DNA of 64,000 bases from JAMPXD01 sp041481895 (lineage in GTDB: Bacteria > Desulfobacterota > Desulfuromonadia > Geobacterales > Geobacteraceae), in contig JBGPCQ010000001.1 of NCBI GenBank assembly GCA_041481895.1, positions 1 through 64,000 of the forward strand. Direction: 5' to 3'. Position 1 is the first letter of the stretch, and each line of letters starts with the position of its first letter. Below, in pieces: positions 1-6,637 of the stretch. Both the position numbers and the translations under genes were made by a program. Below the pieces are notes generated by a model, which was not told the origin of the DNA, searched no databases, and worked only from the letters and a program-made list of their open reading frames with translations.

Positions 1-215
1 AAGGGCTGTGCGTATGAATCCGCCTGGTAATAAACCTTGTAACCGGTAATGCTCGGGTCCGTATCGGGGTCCCACTGGAGGACTACAGTGGTCGCAAAGC
101 AGGTGGCCTGACCGATCATGTAAAAAATGCACGCGAACATCATGGCCAGGAATAGTCTGGACCTGACAACCTGTCCTGTTCTTCTTTCTTTACCCGTGTT
201 CATTTCGTCTCTCAT
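1..215 (-). CDS. Secreted fibronectin type III domain protein, 5' part only (runs off the window)
   Basis: An ATG at 213-215 on the minus strand opens a frame that continues past position 1, so only 71 codons are present. A GGAAGG Shine-Dalgarno-like motif lies just upstream. The N-terminus is basic and then hydrophobic (SRLFLAMMFACIFYMIGQ), which is a signal peptide or anchor. It is followed by an FN3-like strand pattern (VVLQWDPDTDPSITGYKVYY). FN3 domains of this kind are common in secreted adhesins and carbohydrate-active proteins; the rest of this protein cannot be seen. The gene sits downstream of two GEMM-I riboswitches and three terminator-like hairpins, so it is probably a second-messenger-controlled surface protein. 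The reading frame is clear; the function is only class level. Confidence 0.7.
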   Translation of the reverse strand, partial: MRDEMNTGKERRTGQVVRSRLFLAMMFACIFYMIGQATCFATTVVLQWDPDTDPSITGYKVYYQADSYAQP

Positions 216-228
216 GGTGCCTTCCAAT

Positions 229-267
229 TAAAAAAGCCGTGGTGCGATTTCTTCACAACCCGGCTTC
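229..267 (-). terminator. Leader hairpin with T-tract directly upstream of the FN3 gene
   Basis: On the minus strand AAGCCG (266-261) pairs with CGGCTT (239-234), and the inner GTTGTG/CACCAC segments extend the stem with one mismatch. A run of six T residues follows. It sits between the riboswitch terminator at 286-335 and the gene start at 215, so it is a second possible termination point in the leader. The same arrangement occurs before the 813-3410 gene. Confidence 0.6.
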
Positions 268-285
268 TAATGCTTTCTTATGTAT

Positions 286-335
286 AAAAGAAAACCGGGC
301 ACCTAACACCTTACTGGCATTTCGGCGACCCGGCT
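286..335 (-). terminator. Riboswitch 1 expression-platform terminator
   Basis: The aptamer 3' strand CCGGG (333-329) can pair with CCCGG (299-295), extended by GCC/GGT, and TTTTCTTTT follows on the minus strand. Because the pairing uses bases of the aptamer's own closing region, ligand-bound aptamer and terminator should be mutually exclusive. That predicts an ON switch. Confidence 0.65.
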
Positions 336-402
336 GTCTCGGTGAGACCCTGTAGGCTTTCCGTCCCATTCTCGCGAATGGTTTAGTATTATCGTTTACC
401 GC
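314..402 (-). promoter_or_regulatory. GEMM-I riboswitch, copy 1 (cyclic dinucleotide; A20 type, probably cAMP-GMP)
   Basis: The minus strand shows the GEMM-I core: ACTAAACC, a CATTC-GCGA-GAATG hairpin with a GNRA tetraloop, GGGACGGAAAGCC, then a GTCTC/GAGAC stem and AGCCGGGTCGCCG. Aligned by eye to the Vibrio Vc2 c-di-GMP aptamer, position 47 is the expected A and position 20 is A instead of G. A20 is the hallmark of the Geobacter subclass that senses 3',3'-cAMP-GMP (GEMM-Ib). Family membership is strong; ligand choice is inferred from the one position. Confidence 0.9.
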
Positions 403-423
403 TATTTTGTTTTTACTTTGGCT

Positions 424-468
424 ATAGTATCGCCGAAAATTGCCTGCACTTATGTGATAGAAATCACT
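424..468 (-). promoter_or_regulatory. Proximal promoter of riboswitch 1 with a CRP-like operator
   Basis: TGTGA-N6-TCACT at 453-468 matches nine of ten core positions of the E. coli CRP consensus. On the minus strand a TACTAT -10 element lies at 429-424, so transcription should start near 418. The operator centre (460.5) then falls about 42 bp upstream, the usual place for class II activation by a Crp/Fnr protein. The riboswitch 3 promoter has the same layout, preceded by the same GGCGATA word. Confidence 0.6.
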
Positions 469-520
469 AATGAGGCAGTAAGACTTTTTCAGTACGGTTT
501 GCAAAGACTAACTGCAAGAA

Positions 521-570
521 TAAAAAAAGCCGGGGCCTTGTACCAATACTGGTATTTCGGCGACCCGGCT
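521..570 (-). terminator. Riboswitch 2 expression-platform terminator
   Basis: The aptamer 3' strand AGCCGGG (570-564) is complementary to CCCCGGCT (535-528), which is followed by seven T residues on the minus strand. The hairpin shares the aptamer closing strand, so ligand binding should prevent it. Confidence 0.75.
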
Positions 571-640
571 GTCTCGGTGAGACCCTGTAGGCTTTCCGCC
601 CCATTCTCGCGAATGGTTTAGTATTATCGTCTACCTCTTG
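551..640 (-). promoter_or_regulatory. GEMM-I riboswitch, copy 2 (distal member of the first pair; A20 type)
   Basis: It is nearly identical to copy 1 over the core: ACTAAACC, CATTC-GCGA-GAATG, GGGGCGGAAAGCC, the GTCTC/GAGAC stem and AGCCGGGTCGCCG. The discriminator position 20 is A. It begins about 8-10 nt after the transcription start predicted from the promoter at 655-683 and ends in its own terminator, followed by a separate promoter and copy 1. It is therefore a complete regulatory unit and not a cooperative aptamer pair sharing one platform. Confidence 0.9.
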
Positions 641-654
641 TTATGTTGGGTGGT

Positions 655-683
655 CTTGTACCCTAAATATTGTAAAATGTCAA
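655..683 (-). promoter_or_regulatory. Sigma-70-type promoter of riboswitch 2
   Basis: Minus strand: TTGACA (683-678), a 17-bp spacer and TACAAG (660-655). The -35 is a perfect consensus and the -10 matches four of six. The predicted start near 648 lies just before the aptamer. Confidence 0.65.
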
Positions 684-812
684 GAATTGATTGCTGACTG
701 TGTACAATCACGAAATTCACATGCTCCAAACAGTTAAACTTGTGTGTACAGTCCCGGCGATTTTTCCATGAATCAAAAGTTACATTTAAAATGCCTCAGA
801 CATTCCAGACCC

Positions 813-3410
813 TCAAGGGGTAACAGAAGGTGTCCGTAAATTCAGAGGTGACGAGGGAATATTTGCGGACCCGCAGCCGACTCGCTGGGTCGAGACGACC
901 ACGTTGTCAATCAGTTCCCCTACAGTTGAATGGGTGCCGTCATGGTGATACAGACTCAGCCAGAGGTTCTGTATCTTCAGGTTTGCGGTCGTTCTGAGCC
1001 AGAGGTTCTGGTTGTCAACCAATTGATTCGAATCCAGCCAGAGAGTAAGACGCCCGTTTGCTGACTGGGCGGTGGTGGTCGGTGTCCCCATATCCACCAT
1101 CTCTTCCACGCAGTACCACTGCCCGGCAACGAGGTTCGGCAGTGTAACGGTCGGACGGTCCTGCGGTTTTGTGCAAAAGTTAGCCCCGTTGTCAAATACA
1201 CAGGGTACCGAGTCGCCCCAGCAACTTCCGTTCGGATCTGTGCAATCCTGGTACATCCCCCGGTAGTAGCTGTATGCATAGGGATTTGTTGTGTTTTCTT
1301 GGTACTGAATATTAAATCCTGCAAAATCATCACCATTTGGGCGATAGCCTGATTGGCCTACATAATTTCTGTTACCGGCCCAGAGACCTCCACCATGGTT
1401 AGGAGCAGCGAAGTTGAAGCCGGGCTCATACTTGAAATACCAGCGGGCATAAAGCTTGTCGTAGGTAGCCGGCAGAACTTTAATCAGATCGGACACGCCA
1501 CTTTGACCCGCCGGCACACGCAGCCGGATCTCCTTGTTGGAAGAATCGCCAGAAGGGCCGCTATCCGTGACGACCAGGTTTTCCGTATCCGGATTCCCGT
1601 CATAGTCATCAAAGTGGGACTTCGGGTTGGCGCCTTCGAAATCCTCGCAGAATACTGTCCCTGGAGGCGGATTCGCGCATTCGTTGCGTGCCACGGCACT
1701 GGCAGGCGGTGTGGATGTATTATTGACCGTAATCGAGACAGTTGCGAACTGGCCTACGTTGTTTGCCGCATCATACGCCTTTGCCTTGATAGTATGGGTG
1801 CCGTTTGCAACCGAAGAGGTATTCCAGTTGAAGGTGTAGGGTGATGACGTTATGGTAGCGGCAGGAGTTGTAGCGCTGTCCAGATAAAATTCAACTTTCG
1901 AAACGCCGACATTATCCGATGCCGAAGCGGTAACAGTAAAATTACCACTGACCGTGGTACCTCCAGTTGGCGAAGATATGGATCCCGTCGGCGCGGTTGT
2001 GTCAACAGTGGCATTACTGACTGTGACTGATATGCTGGCGGACGTACCTACATTGTTGGCTGCATCGTACGACTTGGCAGAAAGTGTATGAGACCCGTTG
2101 GACGCAGTTGCGGTATTCCATGCAAATGTATATGGACTTGATGTATTGGTGCCGTATAGAGAGCCATCAACATAGAATTCGACTTTTGTCACGCCGACGT
2201 TGTCGGAAGCAGAAACTGTCGCGGTTGTTGTGCCGTTGACAGTTGTCCCGGATGTTGGGGAGGTGATGGAGGCGGTTGGAACTGTTGTATCGGTACTCCC
2301 ACCGCCGCTACTTCCGAAGGTAATCTGTTGCCCATTACTTGCATTGCCATTTGAATCCACAACAAACAACCACTTAGTGGAGTTATCTGTAAACGATGCC
2401 TGGTTGACTGTTGCTGTTATCTGCGCAGTCGTCCCATTATCTGTCCAAGTCTGGGGAATTTGAACCTCACATACTCCCCGATTTGTCCAGGTTGAACCAG
2501 TACATATTAAAACTCTTTGCGGAGTGGTATCAAAGTATAAATCCGAGAAATAACGCCACTGGGTAGAAGATCCTTGAGCTCTGGCATAGCCACCAAAAGC
2601 TAAGCTTCTAGCAGCATCCCCTGTATATCTATCCGTGGGACCAGAATAATCAAAAACTTGAACTCCATTATCCCATACTTTCAGATAACCACTGGTTTGA
2701 TCCGTTATTTTCAGTTCTATTTCTGTTTTTACCCAATGACCTAAAACGTTGGCACCATTAGAACCATAAATTCCAGAAGGGGACAGTGAAGAATTGCTCA
2801 CACCATTGCCGTCATCATTTGCTAGCCATGCGGGATTGTTAAGTTGCGTTTGACCACCCCCATTGAAGTTGTAAGCGGTATACCAATTCTTAGTGCTCAT
2901 AGGCGAAGTACCTTGGCTATAGTCAAAGGTCTTGAAATTGTTATCGCCTGAACCATTAGCCCATCTAGGATCAACCTGCCAATATGTACTCATGTAAATT
3001 GTTGTGGGTTTGGATATTGATGCAAAATTCTTGTAAACCATAACATTATAACCACTATTGTAGTCAGACCCATCCATATGAGCGCCAGCCATATACTTTG
3101 TGACATGGCTGTGAGGAAGTGCTACAGCATTTACTGGTGTACGGTATGCCAAGTTATAGTTCGCATTTCCTCCAGTATTTGCATTTGGCCATCCACCACT
3201 CCACTTATTTGTTATTGTAGTCCCAGAACAATCATCCCAAATTAGCGGGGCAGCTGTGGATTTAAAGCCAAATCCGGTGCCATTTACAGTTATAGTCTGC
3301 CCATGCGTCAACGTGCCAGAAGTGGAGGTGATAGACGGAGAAGCGTAAACTTCAAATGGCAACATTAAAACAACTAATAGTGTGATATTTCTTAAACCTG
3401 AGAATCTCAT
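813..3410 (-). CDS. Secreted multidomain Ig-like protein with glycan-binding-type modules
   Basis: The 865-residue protein starts with a clear signal peptide (cleavage after VYA, about residue 23). A TIG/IPT-like segment follows (ITSTSGTLTHGQTITVNGTG), then a long region rich in W, N and G resembling a lectin or polysaccharide-lyase jelly-roll. Two tandem bacterial Ig-like repeats of about 95 residues come next (each with ASDNVGV..KVEFY and SYDAANNVG-type motifs), then a second jelly-roll-like region with six cysteines. There is no PEP-CTERM or other sorting tail. It is probably an extracellular carbohydrate-binding or adhesive protein; catalytic activity cannot be assigned. Two tandem GEMM-I riboswitches precede it. 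Start ATG at 3408-3410, with GGGGGT about 9 nt upstream. Confidence 0.8.
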   Translation of the reverse strand: MRFSGLRNITLLVVLMLPFEVYASPSITSTSGTLTHGQTITVNGTGFGFKSTAAPLIWDDCSGTTITNKWSGGWPNANTGGNANYNLAYRTPVNAVALPHSHVTKYMAGAHMDGSDYNSGYNVMVYKNFASISKPTTIYMSTYWQVDPRWANGSGDNNFKTFDYSQGTSPMSTKNWYTAYNFNGGGQTQLNNPAWLANDDGNGVSNSSLSPSGIYGSNGANVLGHWVKTEIELKITDQTSGYLKVWDNGVQVFDYSGPTDRYTGDAARSLAFGGYARAQGSSTQWRYFSDLYFDTTPQRVLICTGSTWTNRGVCEVQIPQTWTDNGTTAQITATVNQASFTDNSTKWLFVVDSNGNASNGQQITFGSSGGGSTDTTVPTASITSPTSGTTVNGTTTATVSASDNVGVTKVEFYVDGSLYGTNTSSPYTFAWNTATASNGSHTLSAKSYDAANNVGTSASISVTVSNATVDTTAPTGSISSPTGGTTVSGNFTVTASASDNVGVSKVEFYLDSATTPAATITSSPYTFNWNTSSVANGTHTIKAKAYDAANNVGQFATVSITVNNTSTPPASAVARNECANPPPGTVFCEDFEGANPKSHFDDYDGNPDTENLVVTDSGPSGDSSNKEIRLRVPAGQSGVSDLIKVLPATYDKLYARWYFKYEPGFNFAAPNHGGGLWAGNRNYVGQSGYRPNGDDFAGFNIQYQENTTNPYAYSYYRGMYQDCTDPNGSCWGDSVPCVFDNGANFCTKPQDRPTVTLPNLVAGQWYCVEEMVDMGTPTTTAQSANGRLTLWLDSNQLVDNQNLWLRTTANLKIQNLWLSLYHHDGTHSTVGELIDNVVVSTQRVGCGSANIPSSPLNLRTPSVTP

Positions 3411-3521
3411 AATGTATTTACCCCCATACGACGTTTACTTACATTCATTAATTTATTAAATAATGCATGACCTTCATGCTAGGTAAAAGCAATCTACCAT
3501 AATCTCCAAGTCTATGCCGAC

Positions 3522-3556
3522 AAAAAAACCGGGTTGTGATGCATCACAAACCGGCC
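3522..3556 (-). terminator. Leader hairpin with T-tract upstream of the Ig-like protein gene
   Basis: On the minus strand CCGG-TTTGTGAT pairs with ATCACAA-CCCGG around a GC loop, giving a near-perfect 12-bp stem followed by seven T residues. It lies downstream of the riboswitch 3 terminator and before the gene, mirroring the hairpin at 229-267. Confidence 0.75.
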
Positions 3557-3576
3557 TTATATAGCATTCTGAAAAA

Positions 3577-3628
3577 ATAATAAAAAGCCGGGCCGGCTAT
3601 ACCATTTTGGTATTTCGGCAACCCGGCT
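3577..3628 (-). terminator. Riboswitch 3 expression-platform terminator
   Basis: The aptamer 3' strand AGCCGGG (3628-3622) pairs with CCCGGCT (3592-3586), followed by a T-rich tract (TTTTTATTATTTTTTC). This is the same aptamer/terminator exclusion design as copies 1 and 2. Confidence 0.75.
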
Positions 3629-3696
3629 GTCTCTCTGAGACCCTGTAGGCTTTCCGCCCCATTCTCGCGAATGGTTTAGTATTATCGTTTACCGCT
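3609..3696 (-). promoter_or_regulatory. GEMM-I riboswitch, copy 3 (proximal to the Ig-like gene; A20 type)
   Basis: It carries the full core: ACTAAACC, CATTC-GCGA-GAATG with GNRA loop, GGGGCGGAAAGCC, GTCTC/GAGAC stem and AGCCGGGTTGCCG. Position 20 is A, as in copies 1 and 2. It is followed by its own terminator and then the additional hairpin at 3522-3556. Confidence 0.9.
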
Positions 3697-3709
3697 CATT
3701 ATGTTAAGT

Positions 3710-3754
3710 GTAATATCGCCTCTTTCTTCAAAATCACATGTGATTCATATCACT
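3710..3754 (-). promoter_or_regulatory. Proximal promoter of riboswitch 3 with a CRP-like operator
   Basis: TGTGA-N6-TCACT at 3739-3754 is the same operator as at 453-468. On the minus strand TATTAC (3715-3710) is the -10, giving a start near 3704 and an operator centre about 42 bp upstream. A second overlapping palindrome (AATCACATGTGATT, 3732-3745) is present. Confidence 0.6.
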
Positions 3755-3814
3755 AAAAATTACTTTAGAATATTCTTTTTATAATATATTAACAGGGCCC
3801 AAATCCCATTTAGG

Positions 3815-3903
3815 GTAATTCGACATCCCGGCTGTCATTCTGAGACCCTGTGGACTTTTTTGCCTCATTCGCACGAATGGTTTAGTATTATCGTTTACCG
3901 CAT
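3815..3903 (-). promoter_or_regulatory. GEMM-I riboswitch, copy 4 (distal, diverged)
   Basis: The 5' end (CGATAATACTAAACC) and the 3' AGCCGGG are conserved. The first hairpin loop is GTGC instead of the GNRA loop GCGA, the core reads GGCAAAAAAGTCC with one extra base, and the second stem is altered. The following hairpin is weak and lacks a good T-tract. It is either a decayed copy or one with changed ligand response. Confidence 0.7.
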
Positions 3904-3919
3904 TACCCAGACTTATCTC

Positions 3920-3948
3920 TATCTACCCCTAAAAAAAACGTCTGTCAA
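3920..3948 (-). promoter_or_regulatory. Sigma-70-type promoter of riboswitch 4
   Basis: Minus strand: TTGACA (3948-3943), a 17-bp spacer and TAGATA (3925-3920). The perfect -35 and the distance to the aptamer match the riboswitch 2 promoter; the -10 is weak. Confidence 0.5.
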
Positions 3949-4091
3949 CAATTTTCAGCATGTGCGGATTTTGTCATGTAACTAAACTTTTATTACCTAG
4001 ATTTCGATTTAGACTGGTACCTTATTGGCACGTACACAGCGGGAGAGTCGATGAGAAGATCTACATAAGCAGGGTTTTTTAATTCCCCGCC

Positions 4092-4781
4092 TCAGTGAAT
4101 CGAAGTGCTATTGTGTGGCCTAAATATTTTATTAGGTGATTGTTCAAGTCTTTCAGAATTGTATCCTAATTTGCCAAGGAAATCGTCAACCGTTTTTGAA
4201 AAGGTTTCAATAATTAAAATAGGCCGGTCCCTTTCTAATAAATTCTTCATGCCCTTAAGAACTGCGACTTCATGATCTTCCGCGTCAATTTTTATCAATG
4301 TAATGGAATGAGGAAAATTGAAGATATCTAAAGGAATTGCAAGTACCTTTAGAGCAGTGTCAACATTGGTAAGATGTGCCTCGTAGTAATTTTTTACACC
4401 ATTTTCGTAGTTAGGCACTATCATACCAACAATTTTATTATTATCAGAAACGGCTATGTTGAATAAACTAATATTTTTACATTTTGCTTGCTGCATATTA
4501 GCGGATAAGAGCGCAAAAGTTTCTGGTACCGGTTCAATAGCTATAACTCTCCCATGTATGCCAACTATCTCCGAAAATTTTTTTGTATAATGCCCAATAT
4601 TAGCTCCAATATCGATTACAAAATCGCCAGAGGAAATTAAAGAATCCAGGATTGCATACTCGGGTTCGTCAGTAATAAAATCTCCTTTTCGAATCTTCCA
4701 TTTGCAATGGAAACGTCTTATTTCCTGCTGCCACGATGCCGGCAGTTTTGCAGCAAATCGCTTTAAAAATGAAAGTATCAT
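4092..4781 (-). CDS. FkbM family methyltransferase
   Basis: The 229-residue protein has the SAM-binding motif FVIDIGANIGHYTKKF (about residues 53-68), the acidic motif VIAIEPVPETF and the family's characteristic C-terminal TLIKIDAEDHEVAVLKGM. FkbM enzymes O-methylate sugars or secondary metabolites with S-adenosylmethionine. In this glycan cassette it most likely methylates a hydroxyl of the polysaccharide repeat. It is the last gene of the cassette before the riboswitch region. The family is clear; the substrate is unknown. Confidence 0.85.
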   Translation of the reverse strand: MILSFLKRFAAKLPASWQQEIRRFHCKWKIRKGDFITDEPEYAILDSLISSGDFVIDIGANIGHYTKKFSEIVGIHGRVIAIEPVPETFALLSANMQQAKCKNISLFNIAVSDNNKIVGMIVPNYENGVKNYYEAHLTNVDTALKVLAIPLDIFNFPHSITLIKIDAEDHEVAVLKGMKNLLERDRPILIIETFSKTVDDFLGKLGYNSERLEQSPNKIFRPHNSTSIH

Positions 4782-4904
4782 TTTATAGTATTTCCTTAAA
4801 AATATTATCAGATCACTGAAAAACCAATTATAAATATGAAAATAATCTTATTAGCTTAAGCTAACTATTCTCTGGATCTATAGCCCTTTTCCTCTATTAT
4901 TTTC

Positions 4905-5378
4905 CTATTTTTTCTTAAATTTTAATTTCGTTGCCTTGACAACCGGGAGTAACATAAAATGAGGATTCCATGTTAGTATGAGAAGTCCATATGGAAGAAA
5001 AGGTCCTTTGCTATTAATGGCCGAATTGTCGCAGCATAATTCTAATAATGGTGGTAGATATCTACATTCATTTAATTGGTCTTCATATGTACCATCTACA
5101 CGTTTGAAGAAAACTCCTGTATCTGTAACCCATTCTCCTAATTTCCAAAAGCCATTACCAGCAACTACTGTATCTTGTGACTGTCCTAAGGGAATACTTA
5201 TCACACCTGCATCGTTCCCTGGAGTACTACCACATGTTAAACCGTTGCAAAAAAACTGGCAATTTGTAATCGAATACTTGAGACAACCATTAACAATACT
5301 TTGACTATTAATCACGACACTGCCCGAAATGTGCTCCCCATTTTGTGTTTTTCCACTTACATTATAGGATATTTCCAT
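4905..5378 (-). CDS. Hypothetical protein, unrecognised
   Basis: This is a 157-residue protein with a good AGGAG ribosome site before its ATG. I do not recognise a family. The first 110 residues are polar and beta-strand-like with several cysteines (NCQFFCNGLTCGSTPGND, LNECRY, ELCCDN). A hydrophobic segment (PYGLLILTWNPHFMLLPVV) and a lysine-rich end (KATKLKFKKK) follow. The hydrophobic-then-basic tail loosely resembles a C-terminal membrane anchor, but the protein lacks a signal peptide and a PEP motif. It lies between glycosyltransferase and FkbM genes and is probably co-transcribed with them. Confidence 0.6.
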   Translation of the reverse strand: MEISYNVSGKTQNGEHISGSVVINSQSIVNGCLKYSITNCQFFCNGLTCGSTPGNDAGVISIPLGQSQDTVVAGNGFWKLGEWVTDTGVFFKRVDGTYEDQLNECRYLPPLLELCCDNSAINSKGPFLPYGLLILTWNPHFMLLPVVKATKLKFKKK

Positions 5379-5413
5379 AGTATCTCCTATTGCTGTATTA
5401 TTTGCTCACAGTA

Positions 5414-6610
5414 TTAAAATTTGACAGTCTCCCAAATTACATCAAGTTTATCTGCCAAAATCTTCCAATCATATCTATTTTCAGCCAGACAATACCCTTC
5501 AGAAGCAATTCTTTTTCGTTTCTCTTCATCGTTTAATAGCAGCACAGTCTGCCTAGCAAAATCCTGAGGGTCATCTGAGATAACAATACTTCTACCATCC
5601 TCGATGTCAAGCCCTTCCGCTCCTATAGAAGTCGAAACAACAGGCTTTTTCATTGCCAACGCCTCAAGTATTTTGAGTCTCGTCCCGCCTCCTATCCGCA
5701 GCGGCACGACACAAACCTCCGCGCGTGCAATGTATGGCCTCACGTCGGGGACAGAGCCAGTCAGTGTGATATTTGGGTATCGCTCCGCAAGTTCTGACAA
5801 ATTTTTTGGTGGATTCTTACCTACTAACGTTAGCCTTACAGATGGATCCAACAATATAATAAGAGGATAAATCTCCTCAATAAGATATTCTGCTCCATCC
5901 TGATTACTGAAAGTGTCGAATGAAGCCGTAAACACAATCTCTCTGGCGTTAATTCGACCGCTATAATCAGAGTAATAATCTATGTCCACTCCATTTTCAA
6001 CTGTGTAAGCGTGTGCGCCATAGCTTTCAATGACATCCCTGTCAAGATCACTTACAGCAATACAGCAATCAACCTGCTTGTACCAAAACCGTTCGAGTTG
6101 TTCAAGTCTTCTCGCCTGCTGTCTTCCAATAGTCTTTCGCAGCAAAGAGGTGTTGTTCTCCTCGAAACGTTTCCAGATGTCGGATTCAATATTATGAGAA
6201 GATATAACCATCGGCACATTACGAATCCGGTTGAAATATGGAGCTAAGTTGGTCCATTCGCACTGAATCAAGTCTGGTGCTTCGTTTTTTATTTCCTCAA
6301 TAAGTTTTTGTTCGAAGGAATCGGTAATATGATAAATTGTTGAAAAAGGCACTCGCTCAAACATGTTCATAAATACCCTTAAGTTGAAGAGCAATGTCGA
6401 TCTCTTAATTCTCTTGTCATCAACAGGAACCACCTTGTAACACCACTTAGATATTTCCTCGATGTCGGCCTGATCTTCGGGCATTTTTGCGTATGCTAAA
6501 TATATTATTTGATGTTTCTTTGACAGTCTTCTCAAGAGATTGTAAGTTCTGATTTTCTTGCCGCAGTCTAGTGGCCACGGAAACCATTCATCAAATATCA
6601 GCACTTTCAT
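5414..6610 (-). CDS. Glycosyltransferase family 4
   Basis: The 398-residue GT-B enzyme has an N-terminal acceptor domain opening with MKVLIFDEWFPWPLDCGKKI and a C-terminal donor-binding domain with PLRIGGGTRLKILEALAMKK and PVVSTSIGAEGL, the GT4 E-x7-E-type region. It resembles glycosyltransferases that accompany exosortase A loci, though I cannot confirm the exact subfamily. It acts at the cytoplasmic membrane face, adding a sugar to the lipid-linked repeat. Donor and linkage cannot be read from sequence. Confidence 0.85.
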   Translation of the reverse strand: MKVLIFDEWFPWPLDCGKKIRTYNLLRRLSKKHQIIYLAYAKMPEDQADIEEISKWCYKVVPVDDKRIKRSTLLFNLRVFMNMFERVPFSTIYHITDSFEQKLIEEIKNEAPDLIQCEWTNLAPYFNRIRNVPMVISSHNIESDIWKRFEENNTSLLRKTIGRQQARRLEQLERFWYKQVDCCIAVSDLDRDVIESYGAHAYTVENGVDIDYYSDYSGRINAREIVFTASFDTFSNQDGAEYLIEEIYPLIILLDPSVRLTLVGKNPPKNLSELAERYPNITLTGSVPDVRPYIARAEVCVVPLRIGGGTRLKILEALAMKKPVVSTSIGAEGLDIEDGRSIVISDDPQDFARQTVLLLNDEEKRKRIASEGYCLAENRYDWKILADKLDVIWETVKF

Positions 6611-6637
6611 TCCAACATCTCCGCTACCACCTAGATT

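Noticed and set aside
253..504. 83-codon minus frame over the first riboswitch pair
   Set aside because: It is created by the conserved aptamer and terminator sequences and has no ribosome site.
314..3903. Four similar repeats considered as a mobile element or CRISPR-like array
   Set aside because: They match the GEMM-I secondary structure with promoters and terminators and lie in leader regions; spacing and length do not fit CRISPR or transposon ends.
4028..4043. TGGCAC sequence considered as a sigma-54 promoter
   Set aside because: The -12 GC element is missing and it points away from the minus-strand genes.
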